Notes: a model not told the origin generated them from the sequence alone. A DNA stretch of 33,928 bases from Devosia insulae DS-56 (GCF_000970465.2 NZ_LAJE02000009.1:1-33928), one strand, 5' to 3'. Numbered from the stretch's first letter, positions 23,902-31,686 are shown. Numbers and translations are program-made.

Positions 23902-24947
23902 GACGCCGCTCCGAAATCCAATACCGACTGGAGGATCGCCGGATCGCCCCGGTCGAGCCGCTCGAACAGCGCCGGCGCATCGGCGAACGGCACGGTGTCG
24001 GTGATCAGCGGCAGCAGGTTGAGCCTTTGCTCATGCTGCAGCCGCACCGCCGTCTGCCACAGCCGCAGCTTGCTCCAGCGGTGGCTGGCGTCGGGCGCGA
24101 CGCCCGAGATCTGGCTCGAGATCAGTTCGATGCGGTTGTGGTGGAATTCATCCCCAAGCTGCAGGCCACGCGCCTCGCCCTGGAAGAACCCCATCGCGAC
24201 GACGCGGCTCGCATAGGCCACCGTCCGCATCGCCTCGGCAAGCGCCGGGGCGGCGCCGGACACTTCGATGCAGATATCGGCGCCGCGACCGCCGGTTTCG
24301 CCCTTGATGATATCGGCGATCGATTGCGCCGTCGGGTCGAGCGTGCGGTCAGCGCCGAGCTGTTCCGCCATGGCGCGGCGGCTGGCGACCGGATCGACGC
24401 CGATCACCGTGGCACCCGAGGCGCGCGCCGCCTGCAGCACGATCTGGCCCGGCACCCCAAGGCCGAAGACCACGACGAGATCACCCATGCGGATGCGCGC
24501 ATCGTGCACGCCGTTGAGCGCCACGGCGCCGATATGGCTGAAAATGCCGATGCGTGGATCGGCCCCGCCGGGGATCAGCCGGTCGGCGGCGTCGGCCTCG
24601 GCCATCACCTGCACGGTGCGGTGGCCCCAGGTGCCGAACACCCGGTCGCCGACCCTCACCCGCGTCACCGCGGCTCCGGTTTCGACGATCTCGCCGGCTT
24701 CCTCATAGCCGAGGTTGCGGACCGGGAAGCTCCAGCTCGGTTCCCCGTCGCGGAAGACACGGTTGGCGAGGTCCCACTGCCGGTTCATGAACGGCGAGGT
24801 GCCGCGATACTGGCTGAGCTCGGTGCCGGCGCTGATGCCGGAGACGAGGGTCCGGATGCGAACCTCGCCGGGGCCCAGCGGATTGACGGACAACTCCTCG
24901 AACGCCAACTGCCGGACGGCAGTCAGCATCAGGCCTCGCTCGGTCAC
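23898..24947 (-). CDS. MDR-family dehydrogenase lacking catalytic zinc ligands
   Basis: 349 residues of the medium-chain dehydrogenase fold: GroES-like N-terminal half (SGISAGTELSQYRG), then Rossmann half VVVFGLGVPGQIVLQAARASGATVIGVD. The usual GHE zinc motif is replaced by YEEAGEIV, so it lacks the standard catalytic zinc and resembles the BchC-like MDR branch. It probably oxidises a sugar or polyol with NAD(P). The start is GTG at 24947, preceded by GGGAGGAATTC; the alternative TTG at 24983 lies inside the operator and lacks a ribosome site. First gene of a four-gene operon with 4-bp overlaps throughout. Confidence 0.85.
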   Translation of the reverse strand: MTERGLMLTAVRQLAFEELSVNPLGPGEVRIRTLVSGISAGTELSQYRGTSPFMNRQWDLANRVFRDGEPSWSFPVRNLGYEEAGEIVETGAAVTRVRVGDRVFGTWGHRTVQVMAEADAADRLIPGGADPRIGIFSHIGAVALNGVHDARIRMGDLVVVFGLGVPGQIVLQAARASGATVIGVDPVASRRAMAEQLGADRTLDPTAQSIADIIKGETGGRGADICIEVSGAAPALAEAMRTVAYASRVVAMGFFQGEARGLQLGDEFHHNRIELISSQISGVAPDASHRWSKLRLWQTAVRLQHEQRLNLLPLITDTVPFADAPALFERLDRGDPAILQSVLDFGAAS

Positions 24948-24977
24948 GAATTCCTCCCACTCGCCGATTTTCGACGA

Positions 24978-25014
24978 TTGCAAACGTTTAAAACATCTAT
25001 ATCGAGCAAGATGT
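24978..25014. promoter_or_regulatory. LacI-type operator and second inverted repeat before the dehydrogenase operon
   Basis: TTGCAAACGTTTAAAA (24978-24993) has a central CG and matches site A in front of the LacI gene at 10961 in 14 of 16 positions. Eighteen bp away lies ACATCT-10 bases-AGATGT (24993-25014), also centred on CG; it could be a second, weaker operator or another regulator's site. TATAGA in this region (minus strand) may be the -10 box. Apart from this and the hairpin at 25160-25191, the 24948-25202 gap shows nothing. Confidence 0.7.
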
Positions 25015-25159
25015 CTGAAAGCGAGAGGGTGTTTTAGCGGCTGGGTATGCGTCTACGCTGCGTGGCGGATCAGGCGAAGCTCGGCCGCAATCGCGACCCA
25101 GGATCAGTCCTTCGATCAGGCGATGCTCATTCGTATCGTAGCCGCAGCGATTGATGTGT

Positions 25160-25191
25160 GGTTGCCGGCATCGGTCCCGACGCCGGCAACC
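25160..25191 (-). terminator. Hairpin after the TPR gene
   Basis: A perfect 10-bp outer stem (GGTTGCCGGC / GCCGGCAACC) with a short inner stem, 11 bases after the TPR stop on the minus strand. No U-run follows, so a strong hairpin but an atypical terminator. Confidence 0.5.
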
Positions 25192-25202
25192 GTTGAGATG
25201 CC

Positions 25203-25730
25203 TCAGCTCTTGGTGGCGATGAACTTGGCCAGCGCTTGGTATTCCTTGCAGCTCGTGTTGCCGCAGAGCATTTCGAGGGTCGCCAGCTGCTTGTTGGCCT
25301 TGGCCAGCTGGCCGATCTCGACATAGAGCTCGCCCAGATACTCATTGGCACCCTTGTGCCGCGGGTCGAGCTTCAGCGCCTTGAGATAGAAGCCCTGGGC
25401 ATTCTTGTAATCGCCGCTCTTGCGCAGCGAGTAGCCGAGCAGGTTGTTGGCCTCGGCGCTACGCGGGTCGGCACGGACGATCTGCTTCAGCATGGTCGCG
25501 GCCGATTTCCATTTCTGGGCCCGGATCAAGGCTCGCGCGTCGTTGAGCGATGGCCCGCGCACTTCGCTGCGCGAGCCGGAATCGGAGCTCGAATCGTAGC
25601 CTCCACCGCCTCCGCTGCTGCCGCCCCCGCCACCGCCGCCGCCATCCACGGCGAGCACCGGTGCGGCTGCCAGCATTCCGGCAACCAGCGTCAACACTGT
25701 CAGAGTCTTCGTGAGCAACTTCAATGGCAT
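25203..25730 (-). CDS. Secreted TPR-repeat protein
   Basis: 175 residues. Sec signal peptide (MPLKLLTKTLTVLTLVAGMLAAAPVLA, cleavage about 27), then a glycine/serine-rich linker (about 30-52, runs of eight and five Gly), then three tetratricopeptide-like units (about 60-160) including DPRSAEANNLLGYSLRKSGD and DPRHKGANEYLGELYVEIGQ. Two cysteines (CGNTSC) near the C-terminus could form a disulfide in the periplasm. GGGAGA precedes the ATG. Likely a protein-protein scaffold in the cell envelope; partner unknown. It is a single gene, not clearly linked to its neighbours. Confidence 0.85.
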   Translation of the reverse strand: MPLKLLTKTLTVLTLVAGMLAAAPVLAVDGGGGGGGGSSGGGGGYDSSSDSGSRSEVRGPSLNDARALIRAQKWKSAATMLKQIVRADPRSAEANNLLGYSLRKSGDYKNAQGFYLKALKLDPRHKGANEYLGELYVEIGQLAKANKQLATLEMLCGNTSCKEYQALAKFIATKS

Positions 25731-25873
25731 CTGGGTCTCCCTTTGGCCATGCTCCCCCTAGCCGCCGCAACGGTGGCTACGAGGAACAACACCGGGTGGA
25801 CCGAGTTATTCCCGCCGGAACGGTGGGTGGGCCGGATCGAGCCTGGCGACCGAGCGATTTAGCCGTCGCGTTC

Positions 25874-26989
25874 TCAGGACACGCGGCGATAGCCGCCGCG
25901 CACCCCGTCGGGGCTCAGCACCAGCTGCCACAGGTGGATGTTGCGGGCGCGGAACATGGCGGCGAAGACGTGCAGGTAGAAGCGCCACATGCGCCAGAAG
26001 CGGTCGCCGTACTTGTCACGCAGGCTTGGCCAGGCGGCGTCGAAATTAGCCCACCAGGCCATCAGGGTCCTGTCGTAGTCAGCGCCGAAATTGTGCCAGT
26101 CCTCCATGACGAAGACCCGCTCGCTGGCCGCGGCGATCTGCTTGATCGAGGGCAGCATACCGTTGGGAAAGATGTACTTTTCGGACCACGGGTCGCCGTG
26201 GGTGGAGCTGAAATTGTTGCCGATGGTGTGGAGCAGGAACAGCCCGCCGGGCGTGAGCAGCGAGCGGACCTTCCTCAGGTAGGTCTCGTAGTTCTTGTAG
26301 CCGACATGCTCGAACATGCCGATCGAGACCACCCGGTCGAACTGCCCCTCGAGCGCCATGTAGTCCATCAGCCGCGTCTCGATCGGCAGGTTGCCCTTGC
26401 TCGCTTCGGCATAGGCCGCCTGTTCCTTCGAGATGGTGATGCCGACGCCCTCGATGCCGTAGCGCTCGGCGGCGAACTTCAGGAACCCACCCCAGCCCGA
26501 GCCGATATCGAGGATCCGCATCCCAGGCTGGAGCCCGATCTTCCTGCAGATCAGGTCGAGCTTGGCTTCCTGCGCCGCGTCGAGCGTCGTCGCCTCGGCC
26601 CAGTAGCCGCAGGAATAGATCATCCGTTTGTCGAGCATCATGGCATAGAGGTCGTTGCCGATGTCGTAGTGCCGCTCGCCCACCTCGGTGACACGGGCGC
26701 GCTGCAGGTTCAGCAGCTTGCCGCGTACGAAGCTCAGCGCCAGCCCGATATCGGGCTTCAGATGCGCGTAGATGTCGTACTCGAGCAGCTTGTAGATGAA
26801 CTGGTCGAGCGCGTCGGTATCGAACCAGCCATCCATATAGGCTTCGCCGAAACCGAGCGTACCGTGGCTGATGACGCGGCCCCACAATCGGTCGTCATGC
26901 ACGGTGACATCGAAGGGCCGGCTGCCGCCGAGTTCGATGCCTGCGTCTTTGAGGATGGAGGTGAAATAGGACTTTGGCCCGGCGCTCAT
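25874..26989 (-). CDS. cfa: Cyclopropane-fatty-acyl-phospholipid synthase
   Basis: 371 residues, close to the E. coli Cfa length (382). Adds a methylene group from S-adenosylmethionine to cis-unsaturated acyl chains of membrane phospholipids; peripheral membrane. N-terminal lipid-binding domain with GFGEAYMDGW (46-55), linker HYDIGNDLYAMMLDKRMIYSCGYW (contains the active-site region Cys), SAM-binding LDIGSGWGGF, GVGITISKEQ, SIGMFEHVG and C-terminal FYLHVFAAMFRARNIHLWQLVLS. The short N-terminal form without extra domain is common in Hyphomicrobiales. It has a good promoter of its own (27022-27050). Confidence 0.93.
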   Translation of the reverse strand: MSAGPKSYFTSILKDAGIELGGSRPFDVTVHDDRLWGRVISHGTLGFGEAYMDGWFDTDALDQFIYKLLEYDIYAHLKPDIGLALSFVRGKLLNLQRARVTEVGERHYDIGNDLYAMMLDKRMIYSCGYWAEATTLDAAQEAKLDLICRKIGLQPGMRILDIGSGWGGFLKFAAERYGIEGVGITISKEQAAYAEASKGNLPIETRLMDYMALEGQFDRVVSIGMFEHVGYKNYETYLRKVRSLLTPGGLFLLHTIGNNFSSTHGDPWSEKYIFPNGMLPSIKQIAAASERVFVMEDWHNFGADYDRTLMAWWANFDAAWPSLRDKYGDRFWRMWRFYLHVFAAMFRARNIHLWQLVLSPDGVRGGYRRVS

Positions 26990-27021
26990 CGCGGAACCTC
27001 GATAGTTATGATCCTAACGAA

Positions 27022-27050
27022 ATTCTAGCGCCACTTCGATTGCCGGACAA
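27022..27050 (-). promoter_or_regulatory. Promoter of cfa
   Basis: On the minus strand TTGTCC (27050-27045), a 17-base spacer and TAGAAT (27027-27022, 5/6) stand 33 bp before the cfa ATG. The -35 box lies inside a hairpin TTGCCGG/CCGGCAA (27040-27060) that may end transcription of the upstream phosphotriesterase-like gene. Confidence 0.65.
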
Positions 27051-27113
27051 GCCCCGGCAACGCCATGCTGCCATTCGCTATTCTGGGTTGTCGATCCCGA
27101 TGCGCTACCGTTG

Positions 27114-28028
27114 TCAGCGCGCAAATGCCTCGAACGGATTGCTGACGGTGAGTTGCCGGATCACCGCCTCATCGATCCCCCTGGTGCGCAGCAGCGGCAG
27201 CATTACGTCGCTCAGGTGCGTGTACGGGGTCGGGGTGCCGCCGCCGGGGATGGCCGGATCGTACCAGCCGCGATCATGGCTGAGCAGCAGTTGCGAGCCG
27301 AGGTCGGCATCGAGCGCCCGGACGATCAGTTCGCTCACCGCCGCATCGGGGGCGCGGCCGACATGGTCGTATTCGATCCAGGCGCCGCGCTGCGCCACAG
27401 CGATGTTGAGGCCGAAATCCTTCTCTTCCTGGGTATGGATCGAGATGAAGCGGTCAGCGCGATAACCCTCGGCCTCGATGATATCGAGCTGGTCCATCAC
27501 CACCCGGCCCTTGATGGTGTGGCTGCCGATCACCGCCCCGGTGCGTTGCGCCGCCCGCGCTGCAGCCCGGAGGATCTTGGCCTCGAGCGGCGTGATGCCG
27601 TCATCGCCGGCGGAAATCTTGATCCAGGCAGCTTTGACCCCGGTCTCGCCCACACCCTCGGCGAGATCGCGAAACATCTGCGCCTCGAGGTCGGCCTCGC
27701 TGGCGTCGCGCACCCAATCGGGGATCCAGGGTTCGCGATAGTTGCCGGTGGGAACGACAATCGGCAGGCCGGTGGCCTGGCTGACGGCGAGATCGATATC
27801 GACGCGGAGGCCGACGCCGCCGGTCGAGCACTCGACCAGCGCGGTGATGCCGCGCGCCTTGATCGCCTCGATCTGGGGGCTCATCACCCGCACCACGTCC
27901 TGTGGATCGGCCTCGGCATAGCCGGGCTGATCGGGGGTGCGCAGATCGACGAACACGTGCTCGTGCGGCAGGATCATGCCGAGCTCGTCGGCCCGCTTCG
28001 GCCCGAGCGTGGTGTGCAGCAGTTTCAT
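27114..28028 (-). CDS. Phosphotriesterase-family metal hydrolase
   Basis: 304 residues, amidohydrolase-fold TIM barrel. Binuclear metal ligands visible: PHEH (His22, His24), the bridging Lys138 in WIKISA, His170 (GSHTIKG), His198 (SIHTQEE) and Asp252 (SHDRGWYDP). In this family most members are lactonases or sugar-phosphate/lactone hydrolases; real phosphotriesterases are rare. Cytoplasmic, no signal peptide. GAGGAG lies before the ATG. Its neighbour on the same strand is a PhyH dioxygenase gene, with a terminator-like hairpin between, so they may be separate units. Substrate unknown. Confidence 0.88.
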   Translation of the reverse strand: MKLLHTTLGPKRADELGMILPHEHVFVDLRTPDQPGYAEADPQDVVRVMSPQIEAIKARGITALVECSTGGVGLRVDIDLAVSQATGLPIVVPTGNYREPWIPDWVRDASEADLEAQMFRDLAEGVGETGVKAAWIKISAGDDGITPLEAKILRAAARAAQRTGAVIGSHTIKGRVVMDQLDIIEAEGYRADRFISIHTQEEKDFGLNIAVAQRGAWIEYDHVGRAPDAAVSELIVRALDADLGSQLLLSHDRGWYDPAIPGGGTPTPYTHLSDVMLPLLRTRGIDEAVIRQLTVSNPFEAFAR

Positions 28029-28050
28029 GGTGTCTCCTCGAGGAGGAACA

Positions 28051-28274
28051 TCCCCGAGTTCGACGCTGAAGGCAAACCGTTACGCTCGTCCGCTTCTGCC
28101 GGCCTGCTACAGGCTTACCACGCTGGCGTCGGAGAATCAGCCGGCGTGCTGATCAATGCCGGACTGGTACGCGACGTGCTGGCCAATGGCGCACCCAACG
28201 CTAAGAGCTGGGGCGAAACCGCCGCGACGCGGCTGCTGGTCAACGCCCTGGTCAACATGGCCAGCTGCCGCTGA
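28051..28274 (+). pseudogene. Possible gene remnant or unrecognised small gene
   Basis: The 302-bp gap between two minus-strand genes holds an open plus-strand frame of about 74 codons ending in TGA at 28272-28274. Its sequence (IPEFDAEGKPLRSS..., later AGVLINAGLVRDVLANG and ending NALVNMASCR) has amino-acid composition and codon use like a real soluble protein rather than antisense noise. It has AGGAGG at about 28040 but no ATG, GTG or TTG start after it (ATC follows). It may be the tail of a decayed gene. I recognise no family. Low confidence. Confidence 0.3.
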
Positions 28275-28306
28275 AAACGCGCGAGGCGGCAGTCGCCTGC
28301 CGCCTC
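28274..28306 (-). terminator. Terminator of the PhyH dioxygenase gene
   Basis: Perfect 10-bp stem GAGGCGGCAG/CTGCCGCCTC with a 4-base loop (28283-28306), followed on the minus strand by GCGCGTTTTC. It lies 24 bases after the dioxygenase stop. The stem could also serve the plus-strand frame that ends at 28274. Confidence 0.7.
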
Positions 28307-28330
28307 GTCACCTTGGTTGTTCCAGCGCGC

Positions 28331-29317
28331 TCAGCCCCAGCTGCGCAGCCCGAGCAGCTTTTCACCCAGTTCGGTGAGCTTTGCAGTTTCGGCGTGGTTT
28401 TTTTCCCAGTCGCGCGGATCGCCGGGGAAGGCGTCGCGCTGGGGGTGGTCGAGTTCGCGCCACAGCCGCACCCGCTCGGCCCGCTCGAGTACGTCGTCCT
28501 CGTTGGCCGGGAACATCGAGATGTACTGCGCCATGCGCACCCGGTTGCCTGAGTTGATCGAGTGGTTGGGCCTGACGCCATGCGCCAGGAGGGTATTGAA
28601 GATCATCAGGTCGCCCGGCTCCATTTCGATATTGGTGATCTTGAGGCCGGTGGTATCGGGGTGCATCGGATCGCGGTCAGCGGGCTGGGTCTTCACCCAG
28701 GTGTCAAAATCGTAGAACAGCTCGGGAATGCACTGGAAGCCGCCGATATCGCCGTCCTGCTTGACGAGGCTCAAGACGCCCTGCACGCCGATCGGCAGGG
28801 GATCAAGCGAGGTGTCGCTGTCCCAGTGGATGAAGCCGTTCTGGTTCGGGCCGGGCACGAGCTTGGGCGGGTTGAGGTTGGCGCGGTCGATCGACACCCA
28901 CAGTTCCTCGATGTCCCAGATATCGACGAAGGCATCGTAGACCCGCTGCTGCTGGCGATTGTCCCACAGGTACTGGTGGTTGTAGATCTCCACCATGCCG
29001 GTGCCGTTGAGCTCCTTCATGAGGTGATCGCGCCGCTGCGGCGTGTACCAGGTTGCGGGATCGTTGGGGTCCTTCTCCTCAAATTCCCAGAGCAAGGCCT
29101 TGAGCCGCTCGACATGCGCCGCGTCGACGGCATTGCGAACAATCACGTAGCCGCGCTCCTGCCAGTGCTTGAAATCCGCTTCGCTCAGCACCCTGAGCGG
29201 CAGGGTCTTGTTGATGTCCTTGAGCTGCGTGGTGACTTTCTGCGTGGTGGGATGCGAGTCCCGCTTGATCCCAGCCGCCATGCCTTGCAGCGCCATCCCC
29301 TGAGCCATCGACATCAT
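28331..29317 (-). CDS. Phytanoyl-CoA dioxygenase (PhyH)-family 2-oxoglutarate/Fe(II) oxygenase
   Basis: 328 residues, double-stranded beta-helix oxygenase. Iron triad HWD (164-166) and distal His246 (LLAHGVRP); Arg in NRVRMAQY (259-261) is placed to bind 2-oxoglutarate. The first 30 residues are low in conserved features, so the true start could be a later ATG, but GGAGG stands just before 29317. It hydroxylates a small molecule; bacterial PhyH members act on very varied natural compounds. The divergent AraC gene (29452) is its likely regulator, with a 134-bp shared region. Confidence 0.88.
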   Translation of the reverse strand: MMSMAQGMALQGMAAGIKRDSHPTTQKVTTQLKDINKTLPLRVLSEADFKHWQERGYVIVRNAVDAAHVERLKALLWEFEEKDPNDPATWYTPQRRDHLMKELNGTGMVEIYNHQYLWDNRQQQRVYDAFVDIWDIEELWVSIDRANLNPPKLVPGPNQNGFIHWDSDTSLDPLPIGVQGVLSLVKQDGDIGGFQCIPELFYDFDTWVKTQPADRDPMHPDTTGLKITNIEMEPGDLMIFNTLLAHGVRPNHSINSGNRVRMAQYISMFPANEDDVLERAERVRLWRELDHPQRDAFPGDPRDWEKNHAETAKLTELGEKLLGLRSWG

Positions 29318-29451
29318 CGTCCTCCATCTGATGTTCCCCCCTCGGGGATCGGTTTCGATGCAGAGAAGCTATGGCCGCTACGCCCCGGCATGTTGCCGTG
29401 CTCCGGCCAGTTCTGATACTATTCTGGCGTTGACAGGGGGCGCTCGGCACG

Positions 29452-30318
29452 ATGAAGCCGCTTCTCGAGAAGGTTATGCCGCCGGAAGGCGCTTCCTGGG
29501 CGTGGCTCGACCGCCAGCTCGATGACGCCATTCCATTCCAGTGGCACCACCACCCCGAGTTCGAGCTGACCCTCACCCTCAACTCGGTCGGACAGCGTTT
29601 CATCGGCGATCACATCGGCGACTATGACGACGGCGACCTGGTGCTGATCGGCCCCAACCTGCCGCACACCTGGGCCAGCCGCGACAAGCGCGATCCCGCC
29701 GCCCCGCACGTGGCACGGGTGATGTGGTTCCACCCCGATTGGGCCGAGGGCCTGACAAAGCTGCTGGCTGAACTCCGCCCCGTCGCCGACCTGCTGGCGC
29801 GGGCGCAGCGTGGGCTCAAATTCTCGAACGCGGCCTCCGATGCCGTCCGCCCGCTGATCGACGCGCTGTTCGCCCGCCCGCCGGCTGACCGGCTCAGCCT
29901 ATTGATCGACATCCTGCGCCGTCTCGCCGAGGACGGCGCCGCCACGCCGCTCGCCAGTTCCGCCGCGGTGCCGCATCACTCCGCCGACCGCACCCGCATC
30001 GACCGGGTGCTCGATGTCATCCACACCCACTACATGGAGCCGCTGTCGATCGATGCGCTCGCGGACATTGCCGCGCTCTCGCCCTCCGGGCTCCACCGGA
30101 TGTTCGTCCGCCATATGCGCAGTCCCGTGTCAGTCTACATCACCCGCCTCAGACTCGGCGAAGCCTGTGCGCTGCTCTCCGGCACCGAAAGGCCGATAGC
30201 CCACGTCGCGTCCGACGTGGGCTATGAGTCGCTCGCCAATTTCAACCGCCAGTTCAAGGCGGCCAAGCGGATGACGCCGCGGCAGTACCGGCAGAAGTTT
30301 GCCGTCGGTCGCCGCTAG
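29452..30318 (+). CDS. AraC-family transcription regulator
   Basis: 288 residues. N-terminal cupin sensor with WHHHPEFELTLTL (31-43) and GDLVLIGPNLPHTW (61-74), then a C-terminal AraC domain (about 185-285) with two helix-turn-helices: LSIDALADIAALSPSGLHRMF and IAHVASDVGYESLANFNRQFKAAKRMTPRQYR. It lies divergent from the PhyH gene and probably activates it in response to a sugar-like or aromatic ligand. TTGACA occurs about 22 bp before the ATG, which is too close to serve as the -35 of this start unless the first ATG is not used. Confidence 0.9.
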   Translation: MKPLLEKVMPPEGASWAWLDRQLDDAIPFQWHHHPEFELTLTLNSVGQRFIGDHIGDYDDGDLVLIGPNLPHTWASRDKRDPAAPHVARVMWFHPDWAEGLTKLLAELRPVADLLARAQRGLKFSNAASDAVRPLIDALFARPPADRLSLLIDILRRLAEDGAATPLASSAAVPHHSADRTRIDRVLDVIHTHYMEPLSIDALADIAALSPSGLHRMFVRHMRSPVSVYITRLRLGEACALLSGTERPIAHVASDVGYESLANFNRQFKAAKRMTPRQYRQKFAVGRR

Positions 30319-30327
30319 ATAGTAGGA

Positions 30328-30813
30328 TCAGAGCCCGGTCGGCTTGATCGAGCAGGGCGTGCCAGCCTTGGCAGCCCCGTCGAGCAGGTCGGCAACGCGC
30401 ACATCCGCACCGGCCTGAAGGCCACGCTTCAGTTGCACATAGCCCTGGGCGCCATAACGCTTGACGCTCCAACGCAGCTTGGTGCCCGCCGGGATATCGA
30501 TGGTGCCGACATTGGCGACCAGCAGATCGGCGCCACCGACCTGACAATCGAGGGCGAGACTGCCGTTCCGCACCGCCAACCGCAGCTTTGCGCCGCTGAG
30601 TACGGCGTCATTGATGCCGGCCTCGGGGTTGGTGAGGACCGCCCGGTTGATATGATCTTCCGCAGTGGGAAGGACGGCGTCGTTGATGTGATCTTCCGTC
30701 GTTCCGGTGACCGCGTCGCTGAGGCCGCCGATCGGATCGTAGGCCGAAGCAACGCCGGTGCCGAGCAACAGCGTGGTGATCGCCACGAGGGCGAGGCAGT
30801 TCATCTTATGCAT
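30328..30813 (-). CDS. Secreted protein of unknown function with EDHINDAVL repeats
   Basis: 161 residues. Signal peptide (MHKMNCLALVAITTLLLGTGVASA, cleavage about 24). Next come three short repeats (TTEDHINDAVLP, TAEDHINRAVLT, NPEAGINDAVLS; about 37-75), then a domain of about 80 residues with two cysteines (LDCQVG and TPCSIK), DLLVANVGTIDIPAGTKLRWSV and a C-terminal TGL. The domain is shared with the neighbour at 30954. AAGGGAA precedes the ATG at 30813; a second ATG lies at 30804. Periplasmic or exported. I recognise no named family; the domain looks like a small beta-sandwich. The same frame stays open far upstream but there overlaps the neighbour gene. Confidence 0.75.
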   Translation of the reverse strand: MHKMNCLALVAITTLLLGTGVASAYDPIGGLSDAVTGTTEDHINDAVLPTAEDHINRAVLTNPEAGINDAVLSGAKLRLAVRNGSLALDCQVGGADLLVANVGTIDIPAGTKLRWSVKRYGAQGYVQLKRGLQAGADVRVADLLDGAAKAGTPCSIKPTGL

Positions 30814-30953
30814 TGGGATTTCCCTTGGAGCGGCAGGGGTTGCCGCTTCGTTGGGCGCCGTATCGCTGCCGCGGCTTGAACCCGGATTGAGCAGCATGTT
30901 CAGGTGAAGTTCACAGGCTGAGGTCCCGGCGACGACCGGGACCTCGCCGTCGG

Positions 30954-31544
30954 TCAAAGCCCGATGGCCTTGGCCGAGCAGACGGTGCCGGCCTCGACAC
31001 CGCCCGGCAGCACGTTGCTGAGCTTGAGCGCCTTGCCCGGCTGTAGCGCCTTGCCGAGGCTGGCGACGCCGCTGATGCCCGCCGCCTTCCACTTGAACTG
31101 GGTACCGACCGGCAGCGCCACCACGCCGGCATTGGCGATACGCAGGTCGTCCGGGAACTCGCTCGGCGTGCCCGAGACGACGCAACTGAGCGCCGCGCCC
31201 AGCTTCACGTTGGCGCTGAGCTGGGCGCCCTTTGCCTTGCCACCTTTGCCGGGCGCGCCGTTGCCCATGTCGATGCCCAGATCGACGACATCGACCGGCG
31301 GATTGAGCACCTCGAAGAGGTCGTCATTGATGGTGACCTCAAGTTCGGGCTGCGGATTGAAGATGCTGCCGAAATCCGGCGAGTCATGATCCGGCCTCTC
31401 CTGGTGGAAGATGTCGCCGGGGTGCGAGTCGCCGCCCGAACCCGAGTCGCCGAGGCCCGGGATGTGAATACCACCCGCCGAAGCGAGGCTGGTGCTGAGC
31501 AGGATCGCCGCGAGGGCGAGGCTTGCCGATCTGGTCACGTTCAT
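30954..31544 (-). CDS. Secreted paralog of the preceding unknown protein
   Basis: 196 residues. Signal peptide (MNVTRSASLALAAILLSTSLASA), then a Gly/Ser/Asp/His-rich stretch (GDSGSGGDSHPGDIFHQERPDHDSPD), then the same C-terminal domain as its neighbour: LSCVVSG, DLRIANAGVVALPVGTQFKWK, AGTVCSAKAIGL, with a matching cysteine pair. AGGAGAC stands before the ATG at 31544. The tandem pair reads minus-strand, 140 bp apart, and may form an operon. The His/Asp-rich stretch could bind metal; function is unknown. Confidence 0.78.
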   Translation of the reverse strand: MNVTRSASLALAAILLSTSLASAGGIHIPGLGDSGSGGDSHPGDIFHQERPDHDSPDFGSIFNPQPELEVTINDDLFEVLNPPVDVVDLGIDMGNGAPGKGGKAKGAQLSANVKLGAALSCVVSGTPSEFPDDLRIANAGVVALPVGTQFKWKAAGISGVASLGKALQPGKALKLSNVLPGGVEAGTVCSAKAIGL

Positions 31545-31655
31545 TTCAGTCTCCTGGTGCCGGGAGGGGACGGCGCCGGTCATCCGGTCGCCGGTCCAGC
31601 ATTCCCGGTGGATGACTGGACGGCGGCCTTATGACGGGCTTCCACTGAACCGGCT

Positions 31656-31686
31656 TTGAGCGCAGTATTTATTGCGCGTTCATAAT
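31656..31686 (+). promoter_or_regulatory. Candidate promoter of the MarR-DinB operon
   Basis: TTGAGC (31656-31661) and CATAAT (31681-31686, 5/6) with a rather long 19-base spacer, 15 bases before the MarR ATG. The region 31640-31710 is noticeably AT-rich for this genome. Confidence 0.4.

Noticed and set aside
24948-24983. TTG at 24983 as start of the MDR dehydrogenase
   Set aside because: It sits inside the LacI operator and lacks a ribosome site, while GTG at 24947 has GGGAGGA before it.
25203-25730. Glycine-rich stretch as a low-complexity error
   Set aside because: The frame is continuous, with a good signal peptide before it and TPR units after it, so it is a normal linker.
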